This document shows positions 25,782-35,762 of a stretch of DNA of 64,000 nucleotides, piece after piece (position 1 is the first letter of the stretch; each line of letters begins with the position of its first letter). The notes under the pieces were generated by a model. It worked only from the letters and a program-made list of their open reading frames with translations, ran no database searches and was not told the DNA's origin. Made by a program: the position numbers and the translations under genes. Source of the DNA: Butyrivibrio sp. M55 (lineage in GTDB: Bacteria > Bacillota > Clostridia > Lachnospirales > Lachnospiraceae); contig NZ_FPCD01000002.1 of the NCBI RefSeq assembly GCF_900116865.1, forward strand, positions 62,001-126,000. The letters run 5' to 3'.

Positions 25782-25834
25782 ACAACCCCCGTAGCGCTTG
25801 TAAAATGAGCATTTACGGGGGTTGTGGCTTTTTA
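25782..25834. terminator. Bidirectional rho-independent terminator
   Basis: ACAACCCCCGTA pairs with TACGGGGGTTGT, followed by a T-rich stretch. It lies between the convergent alarmone synthetase and methyltransferase genes. Confidence 0.88.
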
Positions 25835-25879
25835 TATGTATTTTTGCGGAGAGCTGTAGCGGCTCTTTGCGTAAGATTT

Positions 25880-26746
25880 TTAGTTTTTCGCTGTCCAGCG
25901 TCCGCTTGCACCGCAGGGAAGGACAAGTCCGTTTGATTTAACGGGAAGTCCAATCTCACTTGCTTCTATGGCACCCGGATGAATCGGATCGAGTACTGTG
26001 TGCAACATATATGAGAGTACGGCAGGCTGAAGACCTGTTGTGTATGAATTTATAAGGAAGAAAAGAGGTTTATCCGACAGAAGTTTTGATGTCAGCTCGA
26101 TAAACGGAAATACCGAGTCCTCAATCTTCCATATCTCGCCTTTGGGGCCTCTTCCATAGGAAGGCGGATCCATGATTATTCCGTCGTACTTGTTTCCTCG
26201 TCTGATTTCACGCTCTACAAATTTCACACAGTCGTCTACGAGATATCTTATAGGTGCATCTGCAAGCCCTGAAGATGCCGCATTTTCTTTTGCCCAAGCT
26301 ACCATACCCTTGGCTGCGTCTACGTGTGTGACCTTAGCGCCTGCTTTGGCAGCAGAAACAGTGGCTCCGCCTGTGTAGGCAAAAAGGTTTAAGACTTTGA
26401 TCTCACGATTCGCTTCCTTTATTAATGAAGAGAACCAGTCCCAATTTGCAGCCTGCTCGGGGAAAAGCCCTGTGTGCTTGAAACTGAAGGGCTTAAGATT
26501 AAAAGTAAGTTCCTTATAATTAATAGTCCATTCTTCGGGAAGATTTCTGAACTCCCATTCGCCGCCGCCTTTGTTGCTGCGGTGGTAGTGGCCGTTCCAT
26601 TTCTTCCAGCCGAAATGTTTTTTGTCCGTTTTCCATATTACCTGAGGGTCGGGTCTTACCAGCATGTAGTCACCCCAGCGCTCAAGCTTTTCACCTGAAG
26701 AGGTATCAATTACCTCATAATCTTTCCATCCGTTTGCAATCCACAT
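25880..26746 (-). CDS. Class I SAM-dependent methyltransferase (rRNA Cm5C/RlmI-like)
   Basis: 288 residues on the minus strand, with a GGAAAAAA-type weak site. The SAM-binding motif I is VLNLFAYTGGATVSAAKAGA, followed by THVDAAKGMVAWAKENAAS. Motif IV is MDPPSYGRGPKG, the catalytic DPP-Y type seen in RlmI/RlmK-like and related large-subunit rRNA methyltransferases. The N-terminal region lacks a full PUA domain. Target RNA or protein is not determinable from sequence. Confidence 0.82.
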   Translation of the reverse strand: MWIANGWKDYEVIDTSSGEKLERWGDYMLVRPDPQVIWKTDKKHFGWKKWNGHYHRSNKGGGEWEFRNLPEEWTINYKELTFNLKPFSFKHTGLFPEQAANWDWFSSLIKEANREIKVLNLFAYTGGATVSAAKAGAKVTHVDAAKGMVAWAKENAASSGLADAPIRYLVDDCVKFVEREIRRGNKYDGIIMDPPSYGRGPKGEIWKIEDSVFPFIELTSKLLSDKPLFFLINSYTTGLQPAVLSYMLHTVLDPIHPGAIEASEIGLPVKSNGLVLPCGASGRWTAKN

Positions 26747-26908
26747 ATTTTTTTCCTTCTGACTAAAATTTTCATTGCCTATTATAATATAAAGAAGCTT
26801 CTATATGATACAGAAATCGAGAGATAGGAAATGATGTTAAAAAACATCAAGAAAGACTGGCTAAAAACACCTATTTTTGCATAAAAGTGATTAATTTATA
26901 AAAAGTGG

Positions 26909-26937
26909 TTGCATATACTTTTAAAATGTTTTACAAT
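26909..26937 (+). promoter_or_regulatory. Promoter of the S10-spc ribosomal super-operon
   Basis: TTGCAT (26909-26914) and TACAAT (26932-26937) are separated by exactly 17 bp. Transcription would begin near 26944, giving a leader of about 280 nucleotides before rpsJ. Confidence 0.8.
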
Positions 26938-26943
26938 CATAAA

Positions 26944-27223
26944 CGCTGTGACATGATAGCTATGAAGCGTGAGGTTGCTGCTTTCATCCAGTTAAGCAGG
27001 TTTTCCGTGGAGCGAATGTCTAGAGACCACTGATGTGGTCAAACAAACTGACGACAAGTCACTGTACAGACAATTAAGTCTGCCGACTAACCCAAGGCAG
27101 AAACGACGTGTAGGGATTCTATGGCCTTAATTTGTGTTAAGACATAGGACACACACGGGAAAGTGTACAGTCACCGCTTGTCGTACTTGTATATAAAAGT
27201 GCGAAAAGGAGGCGACTTTTTTT
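26944..27223 (+). ncRNA. Structured 5' leader of the S10 operon
   Basis: The leader can form a long-range helix: CGACAAGTCACTGTACA (27052-27068) pairs with TGTACAGTCACCGCTTGTCG (27164-27183) with one mismatch and a 3-base bulge. It encloses CAGAC/GTCTG (27067-27082) or alternatives, and CTTAA/TTAAG at about 27125-27140. A separate GACCAC/GTGGTC hairpin lies at 27025-27040. The closing helix ends about 20 bases before the AAAGGAGG site of rpsJ. Ribosomal-protein autoregulatory leaders occupy this place in many bacteria; which protein would bind here is not known. Confidence 0.65.
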
Positions 27224-27535
27224 ATGGCAAATCAGGTAATGAGAATTACACTTAAGGCTTATGATCACCAGCTTGTTGATGCATCAGCCAAGAAGATTAT
27301 CGAGACAGTCAAGAAGAACGGATCTCAGGTAAGCGGACCGGTACCCCTTCCTACTAAGAAGGAAGTTGTTACTATCTTAAGAGCGGTTCACAAATACAAA
27401 GATTCCAGAGAACAGTTCGAGCAGAGAACACACAAGAGACTTATCGATATCATCACACCTACATCAAAGACAGTTGAGGCTCTTCAGAGACTCGAGATGC
27501 CTGCAGGTGTAAATATCAATATCAAGATGAAATGA
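27224..27535 (+). CDS. rpsJ: 30S ribosomal protein S10
   Basis: 103 residues, the usual length. Recognised from [20 protein letters not shown], the PLPTKKEV turn and the C-terminal [16 protein letters not shown]10 is part of the 30S head and also acts as NusE in antitermination. AAAGGAGG precedes the start. It is the first gene of the S10 cluster, after a long leader, and is separated from rplC by 170 bases, a wider gap than in most of this cluster. Confidence 0.98.
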   Translation: MANQVMRITLKAYDHQLVDASAKKIIETVKKNGSQVSGPVPLPTKKEVVTILRAVHKYKDSREQFEQRTHKRLIDIITPTSKTVEALQRLEMPAGVNINIKMK

Positions 27536-27705
27536 TATAAACCATATCATATTTATCGAATACAGTAACTATTCACACCTCTACTAGTATGATGCAAGGC
27601 GCATGATGCCGTGATAACTGGAGAATTACCAAAACGTTGCAGGTAATTAAACGACATTGCGAACGTAGTACGCATCCGCTGTAGATGTAATAAGGAGGTA
27701 GAAAC
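27536..27705 (+). other. Long rpsJ-rplC intergenic spacer with hairpin
   Basis: No gene. A perfect AATTACC/GGTAATT inverted repeat (27624-27648) with an 11-base loop lies mid-way, without a T-run. It could be a second leader element in front of rplC or a processing site. Confidence 0.4.
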
Positions 27706-28389
27706 ATGAAGAAGGCTATTTTAGCTACTAAAGTCGGAATGACTCAGATCTTCAAAGAGGACGGATCACTTATTCCTGTAACAGTTCTTCAGGCAGGACC
27801 TTGTGTAGTAACACAGATCAAGACTGTTGAGAACGACGGATACAGTGCCGTACAGGTTGGCTTTGTTGACAAGAAGGAAAAGATCGTTAACAAGGACAAA
27901 AACGGAAACAAGACAATTATTCATCGCCATGGAGCAACAAAGGCTGAGCAGGGACATTTCAAGAAGGCAGGAGTTTCTTGCAAGAGATATGTAAGAGAGT
28001 TCAAGCTTGAGAATGCTTCTGAGTATGCACTTGGTGCAGAGATCAAGGCTGACGTTTTCGCTGAAGGCGACAAGATTGACGCAACAGCTATTTCAAAGGG
28101 AAAAGGATTCCAGGGCGCTATTAAGAAGAATGGTCAGCACAGAGGACCTATGGCTCACGGTTCCAAGTTCCACCGTCATCAGGGTTCTAATGGTTCAAGT
28201 TCAGATCCCAGCCGCGTATTTAAAGGTAAGGGAATGCCCGGACACATGGGTAGTGTTAAGGTAACAGTTCAGAATCTCGAGGTTGTAAGAGTAGATGCAG
28301 ACAAGAATCTTATTCTTGTAAAGGGCGCTATTCCGGGACCTAAGAAGGGACTTGTTACAATCAAGGAAACCGTTAAGGTTATCGGTTAA
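27706..28389 (+). CDS. rplC: 50S ribosomal protein L3
   Basis: 227 residues. [14 protein letters not shown] at the N terminus and the loop [20 protein letters not shown] with [10 protein letters not shown] in the middle are diagnostic of L3, whose loop reaches the peptidyl transferase centre. A strong AAGGAGGT site is present. It lies in the standard rpsJ-rplC-rplD-rplW order. Confidence 0.98.
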   Translation: MKKAILATKVGMTQIFKEDGSLIPVTVLQAGPCVVTQIKTVENDGYSAVQVGFVDKKEKIVNKDKNGNKTIIHRHGATKAEQGHFKKAGVSCKRYVREFKLENASEYALGAEIKADVFAEGDKIDATAISKGKGFQGAIKKNGQHRGPMAHGSKFHRHQGSNGSSSDPSRVFKGKGMPGHMGSVKVTVQNLEVVRVDADKNLILVKGAIPGPKKGLVTIKETVKVIG

Positions 28390-28415
28390 TAGAACGCGAA
28401 AGGAGGACCAAACAG

Positions 28416-29039
28416 ATGGCAAACGTATCTGTTTATAATATGGAAGGCAAAGAAGTTGGTAAGCTTGATTTAAGCGATGCTATCTTCGGTGTTGAAATAA
28501 ACGAACATCTCGTACACATGGCAGTTCTTCAGCAGCTTGCTGACAAACGTCAGGGTACACAGAAAGCTAAGACACGTTCTGAAGTTTCAGGAGGCGGAAG
28601 AAAGCCTTGGAGACAGAAGGGAACAGGTCATGCAAGACAGGGTTCTATCAGAGCTCCTCAGTGGAAGGGCGGCGGAGTTGTATTTGCTCCCGTTCCGAGA
28701 GATTACTCTTTCAAGATGAACAAGAAAGAGAAGAGAGCTGCTCTTAAGTCTGCACTTACAGACAAGGCTCAGAGCAACAACCTCATCGTTGTTGACGAGC
28801 TCAAGTTTGATGAGATCAAGACTAAGAAGTTCGCAGAGGTTATGAACAACCTCAAGGCTACACGTAAGGCTCTTGTTGTTCTTGCAGACAATGATAAGAA
28901 CGTTGTTCTTTCAGCAAGAAATCTTGCAGAAGCAAGCACAACACTTACAAACACACTTAACGTGTATGATATCGTAAACGCTAAGACACTCGTTCTTACA
29001 AAGGACGCAGTTACAAAGATAGAGGAGGTGTATTGCTAA
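28416..29039 (+). CDS. rplD: 50S ribosomal protein L4
   Basis: 207 residues. The tunnel loop [20 protein letters not shown] and [16 protein letters not shown] identify L4. In gammaproteobacteria L4 represses its own operon; whether it does here is unknown. The stop codon shares one base with the rplW start. Confidence 0.98.
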   Translation: MANVSVYNMEGKEVGKLDLSDAIFGVEINEHLVHMAVLQQLADKRQGTQKAKTRSEVSGGGRKPWRQKGTGHARQGSIRAPQWKGGGVVFAPVPRDYSFKMNKKEKRAALKSALTDKAQSNNLIVVDELKFDEIKTKKFAEVMNNLKATRKALVVLADNDKNVVLSARNLAEASTTLTNTLNVYDIVNAKTLVLTKDAVTKIEEVYC

Positions 29040-29338
29040 TGGCAGCATTACAGTATTATGACGTAATCCTTAAGCCTGTTCTTACAGAGAAGAGCATGGC
29101 CGGCATGGGCGAGAAAAAGTACACTTTCCTTGTTAATCCTGAAGCTAACAAGACACAGATCAAGGAAGCTGTAGAGAAAATGTTTGAAGGAGCTAAGGTT
29201 GCTAAGGTTAACACTCTTAATGCCAACGGCAGAAAGAAGAGACGTGGAATGACAATCGGTTTCACAGCTAAGACTAAGAAAGCAATCGTTCAGCTTACAG
29301 AAGACAGCAAAGATATTGAGATTTTCCAGGGACTTTGA
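29039..29338 (+). CDS. rplW: 50S ribosomal protein L23
   Basis: 99 residues from the ATG at 29039, which overlaps the rplD stop by one base and has GAGGAGGT upstream; an ATG at 29033 inside rplD is rejected. The pattern [15 protein letters not shown] and the conserved [13 protein letters not shown] mark L23, a component of the tunnel exit where signal recognition particle and trigger factor dock. It is followed by an unusual 185-base gap. Confidence 0.97.
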   Translation: MAALQYYDVILKPVLTEKSMAGMGEKKYTFLVNPEANKTQIKEAVEKMFEGAKVAKVNTLNANGRKKRRGMTIGFTAKTKKAIVQLTEDSKDIEIFQGL

Positions 29339-29344
29339 GCAGAA

Positions 29345-29420
29345 CACTTAGCGAGGTAGTTCCGAGCTTAGTGTGAGCCATGCGAATTCACTTAACGAGG
29401 TTCTTTCGAGTTTAGTGAAG
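29345..29420 (+). repeat. Two tandem hairpin repeats between rplW and rplB
   Basis: Units start at 29345 (CACTTAGCGAGG) and 29389 (CACTTAACGAGG), 44 bp apart. Each can fold on itself, the 5' CACTTARC pairing with the 3' GYTTAGTG with one mismatch. A third hairpin (TGAATCC/GGATTCA) follows at about 29450-29478. They sit within the S10 operon and are not followed by T-runs until TTTTTT at about 29480. Confidence 0.55.
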
Positions 29421-29523
29421 TTTGCATTACCACTAAAAATATACGTGCTGAATCCAATAAAAAGTCCGGGATTCAAGTGTTTTTTACACTAGTCACGTGA
29501 TAAACAAAAAAGGAGAAATAATC

Positions 29524-30366
29524 ATGGGAATTAAGAAGTACGGCCCATATACCCCATCCAGAAGAAACATGACTGGATCAGATTTCTCAGAGATCACAAA
29601 GAAGACTCCCGAGAAGTCACTCGTTGTTTCTAAGAACAGCAAGGCTGGTCGTAACAACCAGGGTAAGATCACAGTAAGACATCGCGGATGCGGCGGCAGA
29701 GTTAAGTACAGAATCGTAGACTTCAGAAGAAATAAGGACGATATGCCTGCAAAGGTTATCGGAATTGAGTATGATCCTAACAGATCAGCAAATATCGCAC
29801 TTATCCAGTACGAGGATGGCACAAAGGCTTACATCCTTGCACCTAACGGATTGACAGACGGTATGACAGTTATGAACGGTGCTAACGCAGAAATTCGTGT
29901 TGGTAACTGCCTCCCTCTTTCAGCTATTCCTGTCGGTGAAAACGTACACAACATTGAGCTTTATCCCGGAAAGGGCGGCCAGATGGTTCGTTCAGCCGGA
30001 AACGCTGCACAGCTCATGGCTAAGGAAGGAAAGTATGCAACACTTCGTCTTCCTTCAGGCGAGATGAGAATGGTTCCCATTGAGTGCAGAGCTACAATCG
30101 GTGTTGTAGGAAATGGCGATCACAACCTTATTAACTATGGTAAAGCCGGAAGAATTCGTCACATGGGTATCCGCCCTACAGTTCGTGGTTCTGTTATGAA
30201 CCCCAACGACCATCCTCACGGTGGTGGTGAAGGTAGAGCACCTATTGGACGTTCAGGCCCTTGCACACCTTGGGGTAAGCCTGCTCTTGGTTATAAGACA
30301 CGTAAAGCTAAGAAGGCTTCTAACAAGCTGATCGTAAGAAGAAGAAACGGTAAGGCCATCAAATAA
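29524..30366 (+). CDS. rplB: 50S ribosomal protein L2
   Basis: 280 residues from the ATG at 29524, with AAAGGAG upstream; the frame extends nine codons further without a suitable site. Typical L2 blocks: [39 protein letters not shown] and [17 protein letters not shown] near the C terminus, whose His contributes to the peptidyl transferase centre. Confidence 0.98.
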   Translation: MGIKKYGPYTPSRRNMTGSDFSEITKKTPEKSLVVSKNSKAGRNNQGKITVRHRGCGGRVKYRIVDFRRNKDDMPAKVIGIEYDPNRSANIALIQYEDGTKAYILAPNGLTDGMTVMNGANAEIRVGNCLPLSAIPVGENVHNIELYPGKGGQMVRSAGNAAQLMAKEGKYATLRLPSGEMRMVPIECRATIGVVGNGDHNLINYGKAGRIRHMGIRPTVRGSVMNPNDHPHGGGEGRAPIGRSGPCTPWGKPALGYKTRKAKKASNKLIVRRRNGKAIK

Positions 30367-30377
30367 GGAGGAATAAA

Positions 30378-30668
30378 ATGTCTAGATCACTTAAAAAGGG
30401 ACCTTTTGCAGACGCAAGCCTGCTCAAGAAGATAGATGCTATGAACGCTGAGGGCCAGAAGCAGATAGTTAAGACTTGGTCACGTCGTTCTACAATTTTC
30501 CCGTCTTTTGTTGGACACACAATCGCTGTTCATGACGGAAGAAAGCATATTCCTGTATATGTTACTGAAGATATGGTTGGACACAAGCTTGGTGAGTTTG
30601 TTCCCACAAGAACATTCAGAGGACATGCTGGAAGTTCTCCCGTTGAGAGAAAGAGCAGCGTTCACTAA
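30378..30668 (+). CDS. rpsS: 30S ribosomal protein S19
   Basis: 96 residues. [18 protein letters not shown] and [20 protein letters not shown] are typical of S19, a 30S head protein near the A-site finger. AAGGAGG lies before the start, 12 bases after rplB. Confidence 0.98.
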   Translation: MSRSLKKGPFADASLLKKIDAMNAEGQKQIVKTWSRRSTIFPSFVGHTIAVHDGRKHIPVYVTEDMVGHKLGEFVPTRTFRGHAGSSPVERKSSVH

Positions 30669-30696
30669 GAAGTGCCAATGAAAGGAGGTCAAATCC

Positions 30697-31092
30697 ATGG
30701 AAATGGAAATCAAGCATAGATCTAAAATTAAAAGAGAAAGAAATCGTGACAATAAAGAAACAAGACCTTTTGCAAAGTTATCTTACGCAAGAATACCTGT
30801 TCAGAAGGCATGCTTTGTCATGGATGCTATCAGAGGTAAGGATGTTGAGTCAGCACTCGCAATCCTTCAGTATAATCCCAGATATGCTTCAAGCGTAATC
30901 TACAAGCTCCTTAGCAGCGCAGTAGCAAACGCTGAGAACAACAAGGGAATGAACAGAGCAAATCTTTTCGTTGCTGAATGTACTGCAAGCAATGGCCCTA
31001 TCATGAAGAGAATTCAGCCTAGAGCACAGGGCAGAGCATACAGAATCAACAAGAGAATGAGTCATCTGACTGTTATTTTGGACGAGAGATAA
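30697..31092 (+). CDS. rplV: 50S ribosomal protein L22
   Basis: 131 residues, somewhat longer than the usual 110-115 owing to an N-terminal basic extension (KHRSKIKRERNRD). The core AKLSYARIPVQKACFVMDAI and the tunnel hairpin RIQPRAQGRAYRINKRMSHL are clear. AAAGGAGG upstream. Confidence 0.97.
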   Translation: MEMEIKHRSKIKRERNRDNKETRPFAKLSYARIPVQKACFVMDAIRGKDVESALAILQYNPRYASSVIYKLLSSAVANAENNKGMNRANLFVAECTASNGPIMKRIQPRAQGRAYRINKRMSHLTVILDER

Positions 31093-31111
31093 TTGAAAGG
31101 AGAAGCGAAGA

Positions 31112-31783
31112 ATGGGACAGAAAGTTAATCCTCATGGACTCAGAGTCGGTGTTATCGCTGATTGGGATTCCAAGTGGTACGCTGAATCTGGCGATTTCGC
31201 CAATAATCTTGTAGAAGATTACAATATCAGAAAATTTCTGAAGAAGAAGTTATATGCAGCTGGTGTTTCTAAGATCGAGATCGAGAGAGCATCAGATAGA
31301 GTAAAAGTTATCGTTTACACAGCTAAGCCCGGTGTTGTTATCGGTAAGGGTGGTGCTGAGATCGAGGTAACTAAGAAGGAACTTTCAAAGCTTACAGATA
31401 AGAAGGTTCTCGTTGATATCAAAGAGATCAAGAAGCCCGATAAGGATGCACAGCTTGTTGCAGAGAACATTGCTCAGCAGCTTGAGAACCGTGTATCATT
31501 CAGAAGAGCTATGAAGTCTTGCATGAGCAGAACAATGAAGACAGATGCTCTTGGTATCAAGGCTTGCTGCTCAGGCCGTCTTGGCGGAGCAGATATCGCT
31601 CGTTCAGAGTTCTACAGCGAGGGAACTATTCCTCTTCAGACACTCAGAGCAGATATTGATTATGGATTTGCAGAAGCAGATACAACCTACGGTAAGGTTG
31701 GTGTTAAGGTATGGATCTACAAGGGTGAAGTACTTCCGACCAAAGCAGGTGAGAATTCAGATAAGGAAGGGAGCGATAAATAA
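31112..31783 (+). CDS. rpsC: 30S ribosomal protein S3
   Basis: 223 residues. [15 protein letters not shown] at the N terminus, the KH-domain GxxG loop [12 protein letters not shown], and [20 protein letters not shown] in the C-terminal domain. S3 guides mRNA at the entry site. Its stop overlaps the rplP start by one base. Confidence 0.98.
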   Translation: MGQKVNPHGLRVGVIADWDSKWYAESGDFANNLVEDYNIRKFLKKKLYAAGVSKIEIERASDRVKVIVYTAKPGVVIGKGGAEIEVTKKELSKLTDKKVLVDIKEIKKPDKDAQLVAENIAQQLENRVSFRRAMKSCMSRTMKTDALGIKACCSGRLGGADIARSEFYSEGTIPLQTLRADIDYGFAEADTTYGKVGVKVWIYKGEVLPTKAGENSDKEGSDK

Positions 31784-32220
31784 TGTTAATGCCGAAGAGA
31801 GTTAAGCACCGCAAGCAGTTCCGCGGTTCAATGGCTCATAAAATTACTCGTGGTACAAAGATCACTTACGGTGAATTTGGAATTGTTGCGCTTGAGCCTT
31901 GCTGGATCAATTCAAACCAGATTGAGGCAGCCCGTGTTGCTATGACACGTTTCATCAAGCGTGGTGGTCAGGTTTGGATTAAGATTTTCCCTGACAAGCC
32001 TATCACATTAAAGCCTCTCGGAACTCGTATGGGATCCGGTAAGGGTGCTGTTGATAGATGGGTAGCTGTTGTTAAGCCTGGTCGTGTAATGTTCGAAATC
32101 GGTGGAGTTGCCGAGGCCGACGCAAGAGAAGCTCTTCGTCTTGCAACACATAAGCTTCCTTGCAAGTGCAAGATCGTTTCAAAGGCTGATTTGGAAGGCG
32201 GTGTATCTAATGAAAACTAA
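31783..32220 (+). CDS. rplP: 50S ribosomal protein L16
   Basis: 145 residues starting [16 protein letters not shown]. Diagnostic segments are [26 protein letters not shown] and [20 protein letters not shown]16 contacts A- and P-site tRNA. The start overlaps the rpsC stop, and its end overlaps the start of rpmC by 11 bases. Confidence 0.98.
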   Translation: MLMPKRVKHRKQFRGSMAHKITRGTKITYGEFGIVALEPCWINSNQIEAARVAMTRFIKRGGQVWIKIFPDKPITLKPLGTRMGSGKGAVDRWVAVVKPGRVMFEIGGVAEADAREALRLATHKLPCKCKIVSKADLEGGVSNEN

Positions 32221-32419
32221 TAAGTATGTAGACGAGCTGAAAGCTAAGACTGCTGATGAACTTCAGACTGAGCTTGTATCAGCTAAAAAGGAACTTTTCA
32301 ATTTAAAATTCCAGAACGCTACAAACCAGCTGGATAATACAGCAAGAATTAAAGAAGTAAGAAGAAATATTGCAAGAATCCAGACTGTAATCACACAGAA
32401 TGCTAAGGCTGCTAACTAA
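32210..32419 (+). CDS. rpmC: 50S ribosomal protein L29
   Basis: 69 residues from the ATG at 32210, inside the end of rplP, with GGAAGGCGG upstream; the longer frame runs through rplP and is rejected. [22 protein letters not shown] followed by [20 protein letters not shown] is the two-helix L29 fold. Confidence 0.97.
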   Translation: MKTNKYVDELKAKTADELQTELVSAKKELFNLKFQNATNQLDNTARIKEVRRNIARIQTVITQNAKAAN

Positions 32420-32452
32420 GCCTTTTGCTTGGTTTAAAAAGGAGAAATGATC

Positions 32453-32707
32453 GTGGAAAGAAATTTAAGAAAAACGCGTGTTGGAAAAGTAACAAGCGAT
32501 AAGATGGACAAGACCATCACAGTTTCCATTGAGGACCATGTGAAGCATCCTCTTTACAAGAAGATCGTGAAGAGAACATATAAGCTTAAGGCTCATGACG
32601 AGAATAATGAGTGCCGTATTGGTGACACAGTTAAAGTCATGGAGACAAAGCCTATCTCCAAGGATAAGAGATGGAGACTTGTATCCATTATTGAACGTGC
32701 AAAGTAA
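32453..32707 (+). CDS. rpsQ: 30S ribosomal protein S17
   Basis: 84 residues from GTG at 32453. AAAAAGGAG lies eight bases before this GTG but only two before an in-frame ATG at 32447, so the GTG is preferred, and it gives the normal S17 length and [13 protein letters not shown] start. The OB-fold block [18 protein letters not shown] sequence ([20 protein letters not shown]) is clear. Confidence 0.95.
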   Translation: MERNLRKTRVGKVTSDKMDKTITVSIEDHVKHPLYKKIVKRTYKLKAHDENNECRIGDTVKVMETKPISKDKRWRLVSIIERAK

Positions 32708-32728
32708 TACAAAAAAAGGAGAAATATC

Positions 32729-33097
32729 ATGATTCAGCAGGAAAGTAGACTTAGAGTCGCTGATAACACTGGTGCAAAAGAGCTTCTTACAATCCGTGTT
32801 ATGGGTGGATCTACAAGAAGATATGCGAGAATCGGCGACACAATCGTTGCATCTGTAAAAGAAGCAACACCCGGTGGAGTTGTAAAGAAGGGTGATGTTG
32901 TTAAGGCTGTTGTCGTTCGTACTGTAAAAGAGACACGTCGTAAGGACGGTTCCTACATCAGATTTGATGAAAACGCTGCTGTTGTTATCAATGAAGATGG
33001 TACGCCTAAGGGAACACGTATTTTTGGACCCGTAGCCAGAGAGCTTCGTGAGAAAAAGTTCATGAAGATTCTTTCTCTTGCTCCGGAAGTATTATAA
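32729..33097 (+). CDS. rplN: 50S ribosomal protein L14
   Basis: 122 residues, standard length. [18 protein letters not shown], the [13 protein letters not shown] strand pair and the C-terminal [12 protein letters not shown] are diagnostic. L14 forms part of the intersubunit bridge B8. AAGGAG upstream. Confidence 0.98.
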   Translation: MIQQESRLRVADNTGAKELLTIRVMGGSTRRYARIGDTIVASVKEATPGGVVKKGDVVKAVVVRTVKETRRKDGSYIRFDENAAVVINEDGTPKGTRIFGPVARELREKKFMKILSLAPEVL

Positions 33098-33109
33098 GGA
33101 GGCGCCCAG

Positions 33110-33439
33110 ATGTCAACAAGTAAGATTAAGAAGGGCGATATGGTTAAGGTTATCGCCGGAAGAGAAATCGACAAGGAAGGAAAAGTCCTTTCTGTTGATA
33201 CAAAGAACGGAAAGGTTGTTGTAGAGGGTCTCAACAAGGTAACTAAGCATGAGAAGCCTTCTGCTAAGAACCCCAATGGCGGAATTGTAGAGAGCGAAGC
33301 AGCTCTTGATATCTCCAACGTTATGTATCTTCACAAAGGAAAACCTACCAGAATCGGATTCAAGGTTGAGAAGGACGAGAATGGTAAGGTTGTAAAGAAG
33401 AACCGCATCGCAAAAAAGACCGGTGAGGTTATCGACTAA
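33110..33439 (+). CDS. rplX: 50S ribosomal protein L24
   Basis: 109 residues with an N-terminal KOW motif (KKGDMVKVIAGREIDKEGKV) and the conserved GGIVESEAALDISNVM block. L24 is an assembly initiator of the 50S subunit. It starts 12 bases after rplN, with AAGGAGG. Confidence 0.97.
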   Translation: MSTSKIKKGDMVKVIAGREIDKEGKVLSVDTKNGKVVVEGLNKVTKHEKPSAKNPNGGIVESEAALDISNVMYLHKGKPTRIGFKVEKDENGKVVKKNRIAKKTGEVID

Positions 33440-33461
33440 TTAAGGAAGGAGGTATTTAACG

Positions 33462-34001
33462 TTGAGTAGATATAAGGATTTATACAAAAACGAGATCGTT
33501 GATGCTATGACAAAGAAGTTCGGTTACAAGAACGTAATGCAGGTGCCTAAGCTTGACAAGATCGTTATCAATATGGCAGTTGGTGAAGCTAAGGAAAATG
33601 CTAAGCTTCTCGAGAACGCTGCAAATGATATGGCTATTATTTCTGGTCAGAAGCCTGTTTACACAAAGGCTAAGAAGTCAATCGCTAACTTCAAATTGAG
33701 AGAGGGTATGCCTATCGGATGTAAGGTTACACTTCGTGGCGACAAGATGTACGATTTCCTTGATCGTCTTGTAAACCTCGCACTTCCTCGTGTACGTGAC
33801 TTTAGAGGAATCAACCCTAACTCATTCGACGGAAGAGGAAACTATGCACTTGGTATCAAGGAGCAGCTTATCTTCCCTGAAATCGAGTATGATAAGATTG
33901 ACAAGACAAGAGGTATGGATATCATTTTCACAACAACAGCTAAGACAGATGAAGAGGCTCGTGAGCTTCTCACACTGTTCAATATGCCTTTTGCAAAGTA
34001 A
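33462..34001 (+). CDS. rplE: 50S ribosomal protein L5
   Basis: 179 residues, starting with TTG at 33462 after a full AAGGAGGT site. L5 segments seen: [35 protein letters not shown] and [20 protein letters not shown]. It binds 5S rRNA with L18. The non-ATG start is unusual among the ribosomal genes here, shared only with rpsQ and rpoA (GTG). Confidence 0.98.
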   Translation: MSRYKDLYKNEIVDAMTKKFGYKNVMQVPKLDKIVINMAVGEAKENAKLLENAANDMAIISGQKPVYTKAKKSIANFKLREGMPIGCKVTLRGDKMYDFLDRLVNLALPRVRDFRGINPNSFDGRGNYALGIKEQLIFPEIEYDKIDKTRGMDIIFTTTAKTDEEARELLTLFNMPFAK

Positions 34002-34022
34002 TAATAGGAGGGAAATGCACAC

Positions 34023-34208
34023 ATGGCTAAATTATCCATGAAGTTGAAACAGCAGATGAAGCCCAAGTTCTCTACACGTGAGTACAATCGTTGTAAGATC
34101 TGTGGTCGTCCTCATGCTTATCTTAGAAAGTACGGAATCTGCAGAATTTGCTTCCGTGAGCTTGCATACAAGGGCGAAATTCCGGGAGTACGTAAAGCAT
34201 CTTGGTAA
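34023..34208 (+). CDS. rpsZ: 30S ribosomal protein S14, zinc-binding type
   Basis: 61 residues. It is the short, zinc-binding form: CKIC (C24, C27) and CRIC (C40, C43) make a Cys4 site. The zinc-free long form has lost these. AGGAGG lies before the start. Its position between rplE and rpsH is standard. Confidence 0.97.
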   Translation: MAKLSMKLKQQMKPKFSTREYNRCKICGRPHAYLRKYGICRICFRELAYKGEIPGVRKASW

Positions 34209-34399
34209 TTCTGTAGAATTCCCCCTTTTGGGGGATGTAATATAAGCGGTTCAGGATGGAAACCGCATATTTACAAAGTTATTATTCTTCGTATAATTAA
34301 AAAATAGAGAAACACATAAGCGCGCATTGCGGCTTCGTGTCTCTGCTCAATTCGGGGAGTAGTAAGGCGAAGCAAAAATAATTAAGGAGGCAATTTAAA
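34209..34399 (+). other. Structured rpsZ-rpsH intergenic spacer
   Basis: 190 bases with no gene. Hairpins: CCCCC/GGGGG with a TTTT loop at about 34222-34235, GCGGTT/AACCGC at about 34239-34259, and GAGAAACAC with CGTGTCTCT at about 34308-34343. The spacer lies immediately before rpsH, whose product S8 autoregulates the spc operon in E. coli, so a regulatory role is plausible but unproven. Confidence 0.45.
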
Positions 34400-34801
34400 A
34401 TGGCAATGAACGATCCTATTGCAGATATGCTTACAAGAATTCGTAACGCAAACGCTGCAAAGCATGACACAGTTGACGTTCCTTCTTCAAAGATGAAGCT
34501 TGCAATTGCAAACATTCTTCTTGACGAAGGTTATATTAAGAAGCTTGATGTTGTTGAGGACGGAGCTTTTAAGAATCTTCACATCACTCTTAAGTATGGC
34601 GCTGATAGAAATGACAAGGTAATTACAGGTCTTAAGAGAATCTCAAAGCCCGGTCTTCGTGTATACGCAGGCAAGGACGAGCTTCCCAGAGTATTGGGCG
34701 GACTTGGTATCGCAATCATTTCAACAAACCAGGGAGTTGTAACTGACAAAAAAGCAAGAGAGCTGCAGGTTGGTGGCGAAGTTCTTGCATTCATTTGGTA
34801 A
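34400..34801 (+). CDS. rpsH: 30S ribosomal protein S8
   Basis: 133 residues. [16 protein letters not shown] at the start and the C-terminal [20 protein letters not shown] with GGEVLAFIW are diagnostic of S8, a primary 16S rRNA binder. AAGGAGG precedes the start after an unusually long structured spacer. Confidence 0.98.
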   Translation: MAMNDPIADMLTRIRNANAAKHDTVDVPSSKMKLAIANILLDEGYIKKLDVVEDGAFKNLHITLKYGADRNDKVITGLKRISKPGLRVYAGKDELPRVLGGLGIAIISTNQGVVTDKKARELQVGGEVLAFIW

Positions 34802-34816
34802 ATTGGAGGTACGGGC

Positions 34817-35356
34817 ATGTCACGAATTGGAAAAATGCCAATCGCAGTTCCTGCTGGAGTAACAGTAGAAGTTGCAGAAAATAATAAGGTGACTGTTAAG
34901 GGACCTAAGGGAACCCTTACAAGAGTTTTCCCTGCTGAGATTTCTTTCTCACAGGCAGATGGTCAGATCGAAGTTAAGAGACCTGACGATCAGAAGAAGA
35001 CAAGAGCATTACACGGTCTTTCAAGAAGCCTTCTTAACAACATGGTAGTTGGTGTTACAGATGGTTTCGAGAAGAAGCTCGAGGTTAACGGTGTAGGTTA
35101 CAGAGCTGCTAAGAATGGCAAGACACTCTCTCTTACACTTGGTTATTCTCACCCCGTAGAACTTGCTGATCCTGAAGGAGTAGAGACAGTAGTTGAGGGA
35201 CAGATAATCACTGTTAAGGGAATCGACAAAGAGGCTGTTGGCCAGCACGCTGCAATCATCAGAGAGAAGAGAGCTCCTGAACCTTATAAGGGCAAGGGAA
35301 TCAAGTATGTTGATGAAGTTATCAAGCGTAAGGTTGGTAAGACAGGTAAGAAGTAA
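34817..35356 (+). CDS. rplF: 50S ribosomal protein L6
   Basis: 179 residues. [18 protein letters not shown] at the start, [12 protein letters not shown] in the middle and [18 protein letters not shown] near the end identify L6, which lies at the base of the L7/L12 stalk. Confidence 0.98.
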   Translation: MSRIGKMPIAVPAGVTVEVAENNKVTVKGPKGTLTRVFPAEISFSQADGQIEVKRPDDQKKTRALHGLSRSLLNNMVVGVTDGFEKKLEVNGVGYRAAKNGKTLSLTLGYSHPVELADPEGVETVVEGQIITVKGIDKEAVGQHAAIIREKRAPEPYKGKGIKYVDEVIKRKVGKTGKK

Positions 35357-35376
35357 TAAGATAAGGAGAGTGCAAA

Positions 35377-35745
35377 ATGGTTAGTAAAGAATCAAGACAG
35401 AAAATTCGTGCTAAAAAGCATATGAAGATTCGTAATCGTTTCAGCGGTACAGCTGAGAGACCACGTTTAGCAGTATTTAGAAGCAATAGTCATGTATATG
35501 CACAGGTTATTGATGATGTAGCCGGCAAGACAATTGTATCTGCTTCTACTCTTGAAAAAGACATCAAGGCAGAACTCAAGAATACAGACGATATTGAAGC
35601 TGCTACAAAAGTTGGTGATATTGTAGCAAAGAGAGCATTGGAAAAGGGCATTAAGGCTGTTGTATTTGACAGAGGTGGTTATATCTACCACGGAAAAGTA
35701 AAAGCTCTTGCTGATGCTGCCAGAGAAGCTGGCCTTGAATTCTAA
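35377..35745 (+). CDS. rplR: 50S ribosomal protein L18
   Basis: 122 residues. [20 protein letters not shown] and the C-terminal [20 protein letters not shown] identify L18, a 5S rRNA binding protein. GGAGAG upstream. Confidence 0.98.
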   Translation: MVSKESRQKIRAKKHMKIRNRFSGTAERPRLAVFRSNSHVYAQVIDDVAGKTIVSASTLEKDIKAELKNTDDIEAATKVGDIVAKRALEKGIKAVVFDRGGYIYHGKVKALADAAREAGLEF

Positions 35746-35762
35746 GAAGGGAGAAAACACAA

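Larger units (their letters stand above)
26747..27223. other. Intergenic region upstream of rpsJ
   Basis: Holds the divergent start region of the methyltransferase gene, the S10 operon promoter at 26909-26937 and the structured leader described separately. No gene is apparent. Confidence 0.7.

Noticed and set aside
32102..32209. Upstream extension of rpmC
   Set aside because: It runs through rplP in another frame; L29 starts at 32210.
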